Shown here piece by piece: positions 9,414 through 19,548 of a stretch of DNA of 64,000 nucleotides (position 1 is the stretch's first letter; each line of letters begins with the position of its first letter). The stretch comes from Bacteroidota bacterium. GTDB taxonomy: Bacteria; Bacteroidota; Bacteroidia; Bacteroidales; GCA-2748055. Both the position numbers and the translations under genes were made by a program. The notes beneath the pieces are model-generated. The model was not told where the DNA came from. It made no database searches and was given only the letters and a program-made list of their open reading frames with translations. The stretch covers positions 1 through 64,000 of the forward strand of contig JAHEEC010000002.1 in NCBI GenBank assembly GCA_024640885.1. The letters run 5' to 3'.

Positions 9414-9850
9414 ACCTCGTGTGGATTATGACAATCAATGCAATCGTTGGTTTCTATATTATGTTCGCTAAGGTCAATCTGGGTGATCACATCCGCAGGT
9501 CTTGCAGCATTGATCTCGTGGCATTTTCCGCAGAAATCGCGGGTACCCTGCTTTAAGATATTCTCTGGAGTTGGATCGTTTACATGCGCTAAACCCGGTC
9601 CGTGGCATATTACACAGGATAGACCAGCATGGACATCATTTTCAATGATCGCCTGTATATCATCATGGCAATCGACGCACATCGATTTGCTGGCATGCAC
9701 CAACTCTTTTGAACTGATGTCAATGAGTGCATTCCCCCGATAATGCCCGTACTCCCCGAAAGTATCAGGAACCAGGAAATGGCGGATTAGCAGGAAAAGT
9801 CCTATAAAGACTATGAAAATGGGGATGAGTCTCTTTAATTGTGGAGGCAT
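9395..9850 (-). CDS. Small membrane-anchored tetraheme c-type cytochrome
   Basis: 151 aa; N-terminal TM segment; four motifs CVDCH, CVICH, CGKCH, CIDCH; 19-nt overlap with the Fe-S gene. Confidence 0.88.
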   Translation of the reverse strand: MPPQLKRLIPIFIVFIGLFLLIRHFLVPDTFGEYGHYRGNALIDISSKELVHASKSMCVDCHDDIQAIIENDVHAGLSCVICHGPGLAHVNDPTPENILKQGTRDFCGKCHEINAARPADVITQIDLSEHNIETNDCIDCHNPHEVWAGIE

Positions 9851-9991
9851 GTTATCATCTGCATTAAATAATACATCTTAGAAAGTGAATAATGATACAG
9901 AAAAAATCGTAATTTCAATCCGTGGAACTTCATATTTGCTTCACAACCAGACTATTTAAAATAAAATCAAATAAACATAAGATATCAGTAC

Positions 9992-10441
9992 ATGGCGATT
10001 GAAAAGCAGCCGGTAGATCCAAACCTACCTGTATATACCCTGGGTATAGCCTCGCAACTTTCAGACATACCCGCCCACTCCATCCGGCAATACATTGATA
10101 AAGGGTTGTTGATCCCCTATAAGCTCGATTCCAGCAGGCACCTTTTTTCGGCAAATGATATCCAGAGGCTGAGGCACATCCATATGCTCATCCAGGAAAA
10201 AGGCCTGAATTTTGCGGGGATCAAGGCCCTGATGGCCATGATCCCGTGTTGGGAAATCCGGCCCTGCGGTAAAAGTGACAGGGAGAATTGTAATGCCTAT
10301 GCCTCGGATTCTATCCCTTGCTGGGAAGCCTCAGAAAAGGGAAGGAAATGCAAGAATGAGAACTGCAGGGACTGTGATGTCTACAAGGTCCTGAGCGAGG
10401 GATCTGATTTTAAGGAGGTGATCAGGGGACTCTGCGGGTGA
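9992..10441 (+). CDS. MerR-family transcriptional regulator with Cys-rich C-terminus (two-CW-like)
   Basis: MerR-type HTH (YTLGIASQLSDIPAHSIRQYIDKGLLIPYKLDSSRHLFSANDIQRL) then PCWEIRPCGKSDRENCNAY...IPCWEASEKGRKCKNENCRDCDVYK. Confidence 0.85.
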   Translation: MAIEKQPVDPNLPVYTLGIASQLSDIPAHSIRQYIDKGLLIPYKLDSSRHLFSANDIQRLRHIHMLIQEKGLNFAGIKALMAMIPCWEIRPCGKSDRENCNAYASDSIPCWEASEKGRKCKNENCRDCDVYKVLSEGSDFKEVIRGLCG

Positions 10442-11422
10442 TTATTCTTCAAGGCTTGCGATGGCATCTTCCACCATCCGGATGTGATTATCCAGTTCGA
10501 AACTGTATTGCTGGTATAGTTCCCGTGCATTGTAAAGGTTAAATATGGCATCCTGGTAGTTGCCCATCATAAAGAAACCATACCCCTGCTGGTGAATATA
10601 GATGGCATTGCCGGGGTCGGCTTCAATGGCCTTTTCAATGAGTTGCATCCCCTCGTCAATTTTAAGGGCATTCTGAATTAGGACCCATGCCAGGGCTCCC
10701 AGTTTCTCCACATTCTCCTGATCGTATTGTAGGGCAATCCGGAAATACTCTTCAGCTTTAAGGTAGTCTGTATTAAGGTAGAGGCGGCCCAGGTAATAGG
10801 CGATGTCCGATTCATTCAGACCCTGTGATCTCAGGATCAGGACAAGTTTATCCTGGTAGTATGCAGCCTCATTATACCGCACCCTGGAATGAGCGCAGAT
10901 GATGTAGCGCCCGATGATCCCCGGATGATCGGGCGAACTACTGGCGGAAAAGTCAAGGATCTCGTTCTCCAGCTGGTGCTTGTTTGTTTTATGATAGCAG
11001 AAGCTAAGGCTGATATAGATCTGAAGAAGGGATGAATTGTCGTTGGAGGGATAAAGTCCCAACCCGTAGTTTATTGCATTGATGGCCTTATCGTACTCGT
11101 GGATCTTAATGTATTCCATCCCCAGGTTGAACCAGTGGTTTGAAAGGGCGGAATCCAGTCTAAGGATCTCCTCGATGATGGAGATTAGCTCGAAAGGGGT
11201 GCTGTTGTCATTGACCCCGTTCAGGTACTTCAGGTTTAACGCAAAGAGCATGGAATCCCTTTGCTGGGCCAAGACAGAATCAGCAACAGGCTCATCCATG
11301 ACCCACCCTATATCCCTTGCCTCCAGGGTAAATGGAATGGTCAAATGAAGAACGATGGCCATAAAAATAATGGTCATTGCGTCCTGTGAAAATTTAAATC
11401 GGCTCATGCAGCTGGCTTTCAA
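10442..11422 (-). CDS. TPR-repeat protein
   Basis: 326 aa; signal-like N-terminus; TPR-like units (HWFNLGMEYIKIHEYDKAINAINYGLGLYPSN and others). Start may be a few codons downstream. Confidence 0.65.
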   Translation of the reverse strand: MKASCMSRFKFSQDAMTIIFMAIVLHLTIPFTLEARDIGWVMDEPVADSVLAQQRDSMLFALNLKYLNGVNDNSTPFELISIIEEILRLDSALSNHWFNLGMEYIKIHEYDKAINAINYGLGLYPSNDNSSLLQIYISLSFCYHKTNKHQLENEILDFSASSSPDHPGIIGRYIICAHSRVRYNEAAYYQDKLVLILRSQGLNESDIAYYLGRLYLNTDYLKAEEYFRIALQYDQENVEKLGALAWVLIQNALKIDEGMQLIEKAIEADPGNAIYIHQQGYGFFMMGNYQDAIFNLYNARELYQQYSFELDNHIRMVEDAIASLEE

Positions 11423-11466
11423 GTGCTCTTCTGCAAGTTACGAACTGAACAGGTGCAAGTCAATGC

Positions 11467-14337
11467 TTATTCCCTATAAGATTCCATGGGTTCACACGAA
11501 CATACCAGGTTCCTGTCACCGAAACCGTCATTGATACGGCTCACCGGGGGCCAGAACTTGTTCTCCCTCACCCAGGGAAGCGGAAATGCTGCTTTGCTCC
11601 TTGAATATTTGTGATCCCAGGGTTCGGACAAAAGGACCTCCGCGGTGTGCGGAGCGTTCCTGAGCACGCTTTCCGGAGCCTCCAGCTTGCCCTCAGCGAT
11701 CTCCATGATATCCTTATAAATATCGATCATGGCTTGAATGAAACGGTCCAGTTCAGCTTTGGATTCACTTTCGGTGGGTTCCATCATGAGCGTGCCATGT
11801 ACGGGAAAGGATACGGTGGGTGCATGAAAGCCATAATCCATCAGCCGTTTGGCAATGTCCGCTTCGGTAATTTCTGCCATGGCTTTGAACTTCCTGCAAT
11901 CGATGATCATCTCGTGTGCCACTAATCCATTGGAACCAGCGTAAAGGACATCATAGAAATCCTTCAGTGAAGCAGCCACGTAGTTGGCGTTCAGGATGGC
12001 AATGCGGGTCGATTCGGTGAGCCCTTCACCGCCCAGCAACTGGATATAGGCATGAGAGATGGGCAGAACTCCGGCACTTCCATAGGGGGCCGCAGATACG
12101 CTGCTGATCCCTTTGATGCCACCGGTCTCTACCACTGGATGGGTGGGCAGGTATTCCACCAGGTGGTTGGCCACACCGATGGGACCCACACCCGGGCCAC
12201 CGCCACCGTGAGGAATGGCAAAGGTTTTATGGAGGTTGAGGTGGCATACATCTGCCCCGATGCGGGCCGGACTCGTGAGCCCGACCTGGGCGTTCATATT
12301 GGCACCGTCCATGTACACGAGCCCGCCGCTGGCATGCACTATATCGATGATCTCCCTGATGTTCTCTTCAAAAACTCCATGGGTGGAGGGATAGGTGATC
12401 ATAATCGAGGAGAGCACCCTGCCAAATTCCCCGGCAAGCTCTTTCAAGTGGTCGGTCTCGATGTTTCCCTGCCCATCGCACCGCACCACCTTCACTTCCA
12501 ATCCTGCCATTACTGCGCTGGCAGGATTGGTGCCATGGGCAGAAGCAGGGATCAACACCACATTGCGCTGTGATTCGCCCCTGTCCCGGTGATAAGCCTG
12601 GATCACCATCAGTCCGGTATATTCCCCCGCTGCTCCCGAGTTGGGTTGAAAGGAGATGGTTTCAAAACCTGTGATCTCCTTAAGGGCATGCTCCAGTTCA
12701 TTGATCAGCTGGTGGTAACCTTCGGTCTGGTTTATCGGGACAAACGGATGGATTGATGCGAATTCGGGCCAGCTTACCGGCATCAGCTGGGAGGCTGCAT
12801 TCAGTTTCATTGTACAGGATCCCAGGGAAATCATCGATTGGGTGAGTGATATGTCCCGCCGTTCCAGCTTCCTGATGTAGCGCATCATTTCAGTTTCCGA
12901 CTGGTATCTTTTGAAAGTCTCCTGGTGAAGGATGGCGGATTTCCGTGCAAAACGCTTGTCAAATGCAATTGAGTCTTCAATGATCTCATGAAAATGGATC
13001 CCTTTTTTCACTGCCAGGGAAAAGATCTCCAGGATCTCATTCAGTTGCTCCACCCCGGTTGTTTCGTCGGTGGTGAACTGCACGGTGGAGTTACCCGGGT
13101 AGTGGAAGTTGATCTCCTTCTCTTCGGCAAGTGTTTTCAGCGATCCGCTTGAAATACCCCCGGGTAATTCAACCAGGAGTGTATCGAAGAAATCATGGTG
13201 AACCACATGATAACCCAGCTCACGAAGCCGGGATGACAGGTAGGCTGCACCTGAATGGATATTGGAGGCGATCCTTTTCAGACCCTCGGCACCGTGATAG
13301 GCTGCATACATGCCCGCCATGCTTGCTAGAAGGGCCTGCGCGGTGCAGATGTTTGAGGTGGCGCGTTCCCGTTTTATATGCTGTTCCCTGGTTTGAAGGG
13401 CCATCCTGAGGGCGGGTTTTTCATTTACATCAATAGAGATGCCGATAATCCTTCCCGGGATATGTCTTTTATAGCTCTCCCTGGTGGCAAAATATGCGGC
13501 ATGGGGCCCCCCGAAGAACAGCGGTATTCCGAATCGTTGCGTGGATCCAACCACCACGTCGGCACCCCATTCACCCGGGGGATTGATCAATACCAGGCTC
13601 ATGAGGTCAGCTGCCACAGCCACTGCGATCTCCTTTTCGTGTGCCAATCGGGTGAAGGAGCTGTAATCCCTGAGAGCCCCGTCACCGGCAGGGTACTGGA
13701 TAAGGCACCCGAACATATTTTGTTCAAGGGAGACCGACTCATAAGCGCCAAAAACAAGTTCGATGCCCAGGGGTTCGGCCCTGGTAACCATCACTGCCCT
13801 GGTCTGTGGAAAAATGTTCTCGTCCACAAAAAATTTGCACCGTTCTTCCCTGACCGCTTCCCTGGAGCGGGCGTTGAAGAGCATGATCATGGCCTCTGCG
13901 GCAGCAGTGGCCTCGTCAAGGAGTGATGCGTTGGCAATCTCCATCCCGGTGAGCTCCATGACCATGGTCTGGAAATTAAGAAGCGCTTCAAGCCTCCCCT
14001 GGGAGATCTCAGCCTGGTAAGGGGTATAGGAGGTATACCAGTTGGGATTTTCCAGGATGTTTCGCTGGATCACAGCGGGCAGGATGGTGTTGTAGTAGCC
14101 AAGTCCGATGTATGACTTATACAGCTTGTTCCTGGCTGCGATCCCACGCATCCTTTTCATATAGGTGTGCTCGTCAACTCCCTGGGGAAGGTTGAGGGGC
14201 TCATGCTGGAAGATGGATGAAGGAATGGTCCTGGCAACAAGCTCTTCCAACGATCCGGCCCCGATTTTCTCAAGCATCTCGTTTATCTCAGGTTGCCTGG
14301 GCCCCAAATGACGTTGGCTAAAAAGATCAGATTTCAT
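11467..14337 (-). CDS. gcvP: Glycine dehydrogenase (decarboxylating), P-protein
   Basis: 956 aa; RHLGPRQPEINEML N-terminus; PLP-lysine region DVCHLNLHKTFAIPHGGGGPGVGPIGV. Confidence 0.97.
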   Translation of the reverse strand: MKSDLFSQRHLGPRQPEINEMLEKIGAGSLEELVARTIPSSIFQHEPLNLPQGVDEHTYMKRMRGIAARNKLYKSYIGLGYYNTILPAVIQRNILENPNWYTSYTPYQAEISQGRLEALLNFQTMVMELTGMEIANASLLDEATAAAEAMIMLFNARSREAVREERCKFFVDENIFPQTRAVMVTRAEPLGIELVFGAYESVSLEQNMFGCLIQYPAGDGALRDYSSFTRLAHEKEIAVAVAADLMSLVLINPPGEWGADVVVGSTQRFGIPLFFGGPHAAYFATRESYKRHIPGRIIGISIDVNEKPALRMALQTREQHIKRERATSNICTAQALLASMAGMYAAYHGAEGLKRIASNIHSGAAYLSSRLRELGYHVVHHDFFDTLLVELPGGISSGSLKTLAEEKEINFHYPGNSTVQFTTDETTGVEQLNEILEIFSLAVKKGIHFHEIIEDSIAFDKRFARKSAILHQETFKRYQSETEMMRYIRKLERRDISLTQSMISLGSCTMKLNAASQLMPVSWPEFASIHPFVPINQTEGYHQLINELEHALKEITGFETISFQPNSGAAGEYTGLMVIQAYHRDRGESQRNVVLIPASAHGTNPASAVMAGLEVKVVRCDGQGNIETDHLKELAGEFGRVLSSIMITYPSTHGVFEENIREIIDIVHASGGLVYMDGANMNAQVGLTSPARIGADVCHLNLHKTFAIPHGGGGPGVGPIGVANHLVEYLPTHPVVETGGIKGISSVSAAPYGSAGVLPISHAYIQLLGGEGLTESTRIAILNANYVAASLKDFYDVLYAGSNGLVAHEMIIDCRKFKAMAEITEADIAKRLMDYGFHAPTVSFPVHGTLMMEPTESESKAELDRFIQAMIDIYKDIMEIAEGKLEAPESVLRNAPHTAEVLLSEPWDHKYSRSKAAFPLPWVRENKFWPPVSRINDGFGDRNLVCSCEPMESYRE

Positions 14338-14429
14338 TGTCTAATAACAGATAAGGTATGCGGATTTATTTTTTTCTGAAAGCCCAAAGATATGGAAAGC
14401 CTTGGTGAAATTTCATGTTGAAGGTCATC

Positions 14430-15077
14430 TTATTGATCCATGGAAATGAAAGGATTCTCAGTGGTCTCTTCAAGCACGGATGAAGAAGCACCATGTCCGG
14501 GGTATACAATGGTCCCGGCCGGTAGGGTCAGGAGCCTTGATTTGATGGATCGAATTAACTGGTCATAGTCACCTCCGGGGAGGTCGGTGCGTCCGATGCT
14601 TCGCCGGAACAATGCATCCCCTGTGATTACAAACCCTCCTTCTGCAGAGTAATACGCCAGACTGCCCGGGGAATGACCCGGAACATGGATCGAGAGCAGG
14701 GATTGATTTCCGATGGGAACGGAATCGTTGTCTTCCAGGGTCTCATCGATACCTTCGAGAGGTTCTACACTCAATCCGAACACATCACCCATAAGCGGGG
14801 CATTGGCGGCCAGGTTGGAATCAGCCATATGGGCCCTGAAAGGGCAGTCATATTTCTGTCGCATGTGCCTTACCCCCAGCACGTGATCGATATGGCAGTG
14901 GGTGTTGATCTGCCCCGCCACCTTGAAACCCTTTTCCCTGATATGTGCATCGAAATCAGCAACCTCCCGGGGGGAATAAAAAGCGGGATCCACCACCAGG
15001 CAGTTCCCGGATTCATCCCGGACCAGGTAGGTATTTACCTGGAAGGCATTATAAACCAGTGATTCAACGTATAACAT
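14430..15077 (-). CDS. MBL-fold metallo-hydrolase (glyoxalase II-like)
   Basis: THCHIDHVLG, HVPGHSPGS, GDALF and YPGHG motifs. Confidence 0.9.
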   Translation of the reverse strand: MLYVESLVYNAFQVNTYLVRDESGNCLVVDPAFYSPREVADFDAHIREKGFKVAGQINTHCHIDHVLGVRHMRQKYDCPFRAHMADSNLAANAPLMGDVFGLSVEPLEGIDETLEDNDSVPIGNQSLLSIHVPGHSPGSLAYYSAEGGFVITGDALFRRSIGRTDLPGGDYDQLIRSIKSRLLTLPAGTIVYPGHGASSSVLEETTENPFISMDQ

Positions 15078-15078
15078 A

Positions 15079-15729
15079 CTAGCTGTTTTTACCCCTCAGA
15101 AGGGGAACGAATGAAAAATGGCCATGCTCACTCCGCATGAAATCATCCTCGGATTCCCGGATAACCCGGATCATCTTCTGCCCGAAACGATCCCCTTCAG
15201 GAATTACCAGTATCCCACCCACCGACAACTGATCCAGCAGGCGCTGGGGGATCTCCGGGGCTGCTGCGGTGACAAGGATCCGGTCAAAGGGGGCGTAAGC
15301 AGGCAATCCCTCGTAACCGTCACCGTAAAAATAGATCGGCTTATAGTTAAGAGGAGCCAGGGTTTTCTGTGCTTCAAGAAAGAGCTGGCGTTGCCTTTCT
15401 ATTGTGTAGACCCGTGCACCCAGTTCCAGGAGTACCGCGGTCTGATAGCCCGACCCGGTCCCTACCTCAAGCACTTTAAGATGACTTTTCACATCCAGCA
15501 GTTCAGTCTGAAATGCCACGGTATAAGGTTGCGATATGGTCTGGCCGGCGGAGATTGGGAAGGCCTTGTCGGTATAGGAGAAGTTTACGAAGCTGCTATC
15601 CATGAACAGGTGCCTGGGTACACGTCCCATGGCTTCAAGCACATTCTCATTTTTGATCCCTTTGGAGCGGATATCTTCTATCAGCTTATTTCTTAATCCT
15701 TTATGTCGATAACTATCCAAATCCCCCAA
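15079..15729 (-). CDS. pcm: Protein-L-isoaspartate O-methyltransferase
   Basis: RHLFM, ISAGQTISQPYTVA, VLEVGTGSGYQTAVLL, RILVTAAAPEIPQRLLDQL. Confidence 0.93.
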   Translation of the reverse strand: MGDLDSYRHKGLRNKLIEDIRSKGIKNENVLEAMGRVPRHLFMDSSFVNFSYTDKAFPISAGQTISQPYTVAFQTELLDVKSHLKVLEVGTGSGYQTAVLLELGARVYTIERQRQLFLEAQKTLAPLNYKPIYFYGDGYEGLPAYAPFDRILVTAAAPEIPQRLLDQLSVGGILVIPEGDRFGQKMIRVIRESEDDFMRSEHGHFSFVPLLRGKNS

Positions 15730-15842
15730 TTAAGTGGATAAATATAGTTTATATTCTTGAACATATATGGCCAATTTTTTTGTGTTTAATGCAATTATTT
15801 AACTGCCTTTGGAGTTATAATGTGAAGAGGTCGACCTATTGA

Positions 15843-17261
15843 ATGAAGAACTACCGGAATCAACGAATTCTCTACATCGTCTTTGACTTCCTTGCTGCTT
15901 CTGTGGCCTGGATTCTGTTTTACCTTTTTCGCAAGGTTCAGATCGAACCCATGGTCTTTGGCATCAATATTCCCATTACCCTTGGTACGCGATTCTGGGC
16001 CGGAGTGATCGGACTTCCCTTTGTCTGGATCATGTTCTATTTTTTCACGGGTTTTTACAATGACGTCTTCCGCCGTTCAAGGCTGAATGATTTCGTTCGT
16101 ACATTTATGACCGCATTGCTTGGGGTTATTGTGATTTTCTTCCTTCTGATCCTGGACGATACCATTGTGGATTATACCAATTATTACAGCCTCTTTCTTA
16201 CCCTGTTCGTACTCCATTTTACCATGACGCTGATCCCGCGGATGGTCATCACCGGAATTACAGTCAGTCGGGTGCACCGGAGGCGGATCGGATTCAAAAC
16301 AGTAATGATCGGAAGCAACGAAAATGCGGTGGATGTTTACAAGGATATCCTGGACCAAAAGAAATCCAGTGGCAATGAGATCCTTGGTTTTATCAATGTC
16401 CGCATGAAGGAGCATTATCAGCTCCAGGATCATATTGCGCATCTTGGAGGTCATGAAAACATGGAGCAGATCCTCAGGGACCTGAGGGTGGAGGAGGTGA
16501 TCATTGCACTGGAACCCTACGAAAACAATGAGATCAGTGATATTGTGAACCGCCTCTCCCTGATGGATGTAAGGGTCAGTGCCATCCCAAGCATGACAGA
16601 TATTCTCACCGGTAAAGTAAGGAGCACCACAATCTTTGGGACGCCCCTGCTGGAGGTTACCCACGGCCTGATGCCCCCCTGGCAGCAGAATGTGAAACAA
16701 TTGCTGGACATCGTGCTGGCTTGTGCAGCCCTGATCCTTCTGATGCCCCTGAACCTGTTCCTGATCATCGGGGTAAAATTCTCCTCCCCGGGCCCCATCC
16801 TCTATAAACAGGAGAGGGTCGGGAGATTTGGGCGGCAGTTTAAAATCTACAAATTTCGTTCAATGTATCACAATGCGGAGGAAAACGGGCCTGAACTCTC
16901 TTCGAAACATGATCCCAGGGTCACCAGTTTCGGGCAGTTTATGCGCAAGCACCGACTGGATGAGATCCCCAATTTTCTGAACGTGCTCAAAGGTGATATG
17001 TCGCTGGTGGGACCCAGGCCCGAAAGGGAGTACTTCATAAAAAAGATTACCCAGGAAGCACCCCATTATATCCACCTCCATAAAGTGAAACCGGGCATTA
17101 CATCATGGGGACAGGTGAAGTACGGGTATGCTGAAAATGTCCAGGAGATGATCAAAAGGCTTCGGTACGATATCCTCTATATCGAAAATATGTCACTTTT
17201 CGTGGATCTGAAGATTCTCTTTTATACGGCCATTACCATTGTCAGGGGTAGGGGCGTCTGA
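15843..17261 (+). CDS. Polyprenyl-phosphate sugar transferase (exopolysaccharide initiating glycosyltransferase)
   Basis: N-terminal TM helices; C-terminal bacterial sugar transferase domain (GPILYKQERVGRFGRQFKIYKFRSM...HRLDEIPNFLNVLKGDMSLVGPRPER). Confidence 0.93.
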   Translation: MKNYRNQRILYIVFDFLAASVAWILFYLFRKVQIEPMVFGINIPITLGTRFWAGVIGLPFVWIMFYFFTGFYNDVFRRSRLNDFVRTFMTALLGVIVIFFLLILDDTIVDYTNYYSLFLTLFVLHFTMTLIPRMVITGITVSRVHRRRIGFKTVMIGSNENAVDVYKDILDQKKSSGNEILGFINVRMKEHYQLQDHIAHLGGHENMEQILRDLRVEEVIIALEPYENNEISDIVNRLSLMDVRVSAIPSMTDILTGKVRSTTIFGTPLLEVTHGLMPPWQQNVKQLLDIVLACAALILLMPLNLFLIIGVKFSSPGPILYKQERVGRFGRQFKIYKFRSMYHNAEENGPELSSKHDPRVTSFGQFMRKHRLDEIPNFLNVLKGDMSLVGPRPEREYFIKKITQEAPHYIHLHKVKPGITSWGQVKYGYAENVQEMIKRLRYDILYIENMSLFVDLKILFYTAITIVRGRGV

Positions 17262-17268
17262 TCCGCTT

Positions 17269-19371
17269 TTATAGCAGGCCCCTCCCTTTCAGCAAAGGTT
17301 CGATGCTGGCCTCTTTACCCCTGAACCGGGTGTACATCTCCATCTCATCCCTGGATCCTCCCCGTTCAAGGATCTCACTCCTGAAAGCAGCAGCTGTGGC
17401 CGCGTCGAAGATGCCATTTTCAAGGAACGCATTGAACGCGTCCTTGTCCAGCACCTCGGCCCAGATATAGCTGTAGTAACCGGCGGAATAACCTCCTGAA
17501 AAGACATGCTGAAAGTAGCCTGAGCGGTACCTTGGCAGGATCTGGTCAATCAATCCGATCCTGTCCATGGAGGCAGATTCAAACTGGTTGACATCCAGGC
17601 CTTCAGTATCTGTGAGGGTGTGGTAATCCATGTCAAGGATGGATGCCGCGAGATATTCGGTGGTCATAAAGCCCTGGTTGAATTTGCTGGCGGCCTCCAG
17701 CCTGGCCAGGAGCTCATCAGAGATCGTTTCGCCTGTTTCATAATTCTTCGCATAGCTTTTCATCACATCGGGATGCGCGGCCCAGTTCTCCATGATCTGG
17801 GAGGGGAGTTCAACGAAGTCCCTTGCCACGGAGGAACCTGACGTGGTCAGGTATTCACACCTGGTCAGCATGGAATGCAGGGCATGGCCAAACTCATGGT
17901 AAAAGGTGAGTGTCTCATCGAAGCTCAACAGGGCCGGTTTTCCGGCGGTGGGCCTGGTGAAGTTCATCACGATCAAATGAACGGGAGTGATGCGTGCTCC
18001 ATTGATGGTGTGGGCCTGGCGGATGCTGGTGCTCCAGGCACCACCCTTCTTCCCGGGTCTTGGATGAAAATCCATATAGAGGATCCCCAGGTGCGATCCG
18101 TCCTTCTCCTTCACCTCGTAGGCCACTACCTCCGGGTTATAGGCAGGCAGGTCACTGCGCAGTTCGAAGGTGAGGCCATAAAGCCTGTTGACCACATTAA
18201 AGAGTCCCTCTTTTACAGTTTCCAGGCTCAGGTAGGCCCTGACCTCCTCTTCTTCAAGATCATATTTTTCCTTTCTGATCTTCTCAGCGTAGTACCACCA
18301 GTCCCAGGATTCAAGTTTAAAATCACCACCTTCGCTCTTAATCATGTCCTGCATCATGGCCGCCTCTTCCTTTGCTTTTTCAAGGGCCGGTTCCCATATT
18401 TTATAGAGCAGATCGTAGACATTTCCGGGTTCCTTGGCCATCCGGTCAGCGAGCATATACTGGGCGTGGTTTTCATATCCAAGCAGCTGTGCCCTTTCAA
18501 TGCGAAGGCCAACGATCTCCTTGATAATCTCCCCGTTGTCATACTGATTCCCGTTATCGCTCACCATGAACACGGCTTTGTAGATCTCTTCACGCAGTTG
18601 GCGGTTTTCCGCATACTGAAGGAAGGGGATCCAGCTGGGTTTCTTCAGGGTGAAGAGCCACTTCCCGGGATATCCGGCGGCAGCTGCAGCTTCTGAAGCA
18701 GTTGAGCGCACGGACTGGGGCAACCCCGCCAGATTCTCCTCATCCTCAATGATGAGTTTGTATGCATTGGTTTCATCCAGCACATTCTTCCCAAACTGGA
18801 GTGAGAGCAACGAAAGTTTTTCATCGATTTCCCGGATCCTTGACTTGCCCTGCTCATCCAGGTTCGCGCCTCCCCTTACAAAACGCTGATAGGTTTTTTC
18901 AAGGACCCTGGATTGTTCTTCGCTCAGATCAAGAGATTCCCGGTTCGCATAGATTTTTTTTACTTTTTCAAACAGGTCGGGATTCAGCATCATGTTGCTG
19001 CTGTGGGCGGAGGTCAGGGGTACCAGGACCCGGGCGATGGAATCGATTTCCTCGCTGGTCTCGGCCGACTTCAGCTTTTCGAAAACACCGCTTACCTTTC
19101 GAAGCAGCTCCCCGCTAAAATCAAAGGCGGCAATGGTATTTTCAAAGGAGGGTTCGCTTGTATTATTCACAATTGCTGCGATTTCAGATTCCTGCTGACT
19201 GATGCCGGCCTTGTAAGCCGGAATAAAATGTTCGTTTTTAATCTCATCGAACGGGGGCACCTCGAAAGGGGTGGTATATGCACTGAAAAAAGGATTCATC
19301 TTCTGTTCGTCTTTTGTATTGCAACCTGAGAGTACGGTCACTACAACAACAATGGGAATAATATGTTTCAT
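17269..19371 (-). CDS. M3-family metallopeptidase (peptidyl-dipeptidase Dcp-like lipoprotein)
   Basis: FYHEFGHALHSML zinc motif; probable start at MKHIIPIVVVVTVLSGC (lipobox); ORF track start is at 19404. Confidence 0.92.
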   Translation of the reverse strand: MKHIIPIVVVVTVLSGCNTKDEQKMNPFFSAYTTPFEVPPFDEIKNEHFIPAYKAGISQQESEIAAIVNNTSEPSFENTIAAFDFSGELLRKVSGVFEKLKSAETSEEIDSIARVLVPLTSAHSSNMMLNPDLFEKVKKIYANRESLDLSEEQSRVLEKTYQRFVRGGANLDEQGKSRIREIDEKLSLLSLQFGKNVLDETNAYKLIIEDEENLAGLPQSVRSTASEAAAAAGYPGKWLFTLKKPSWIPFLQYAENRQLREEIYKAVFMVSDNGNQYDNGEIIKEIVGLRIERAQLLGYENHAQYMLADRMAKEPGNVYDLLYKIWEPALEKAKEEAAMMQDMIKSEGGDFKLESWDWWYYAEKIRKEKYDLEEEEVRAYLSLETVKEGLFNVVNRLYGLTFELRSDLPAYNPEVVAYEVKEKDGSHLGILYMDFHPRPGKKGGAWSTSIRQAHTINGARITPVHLIVMNFTRPTAGKPALLSFDETLTFYHEFGHALHSMLTRCEYLTTSGSSVARDFVELPSQIMENWAAHPDVMKSYAKNYETGETISDELLARLEAASKFNQGFMTTEYLAASILDMDYHTLTDTEGLDVNQFESASMDRIGLIDQILPRYRSGYFQHVFSGGYSAGYYSYIWAEVLDKDAFNAFLENGIFDAATAAAFRSEILERGGSRDEMEMYTRFRGKEASIEPLLKGRGLL

Positions 19372-19450
19372 CGAAATGCTGATATTGGTTAGATGAGGGA
19401 TCAAAAGTAATGCAATTACAGCTTCTGTAGCATGAATATTATCATATACT

Positions 19451-19490
19451 TAAAAAAATGAGGGGTTGCCATGTCGAGTGACAACCCCCC
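19451..19490 (-). terminator. Intrinsic terminator downstream of groES
   Basis: Minus strand: GGGGTTG-TCACTCGACATGG-CAACCCC followed by TCATTTTTTT. Confidence 0.75.
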
Positions 19491-19548
19491 GGGCAGAAAC
19501 CTAAAGATTTTGATAATGATGAAATTGCCTTCAGCCGGTCAGGCAGGA

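Noticed and set aside
12052-12573. 173-aa plus-strand ORF inside gcvP
   Set aside because: Antisense to the conserved PLP domain of gcvP; no independent support.
17875-18696. 273-aa plus-strand ORF inside the M3 peptidase gene
   Set aside because: Antisense to a well-supported peptidase CDS; low-complexity, no recognisable domain.
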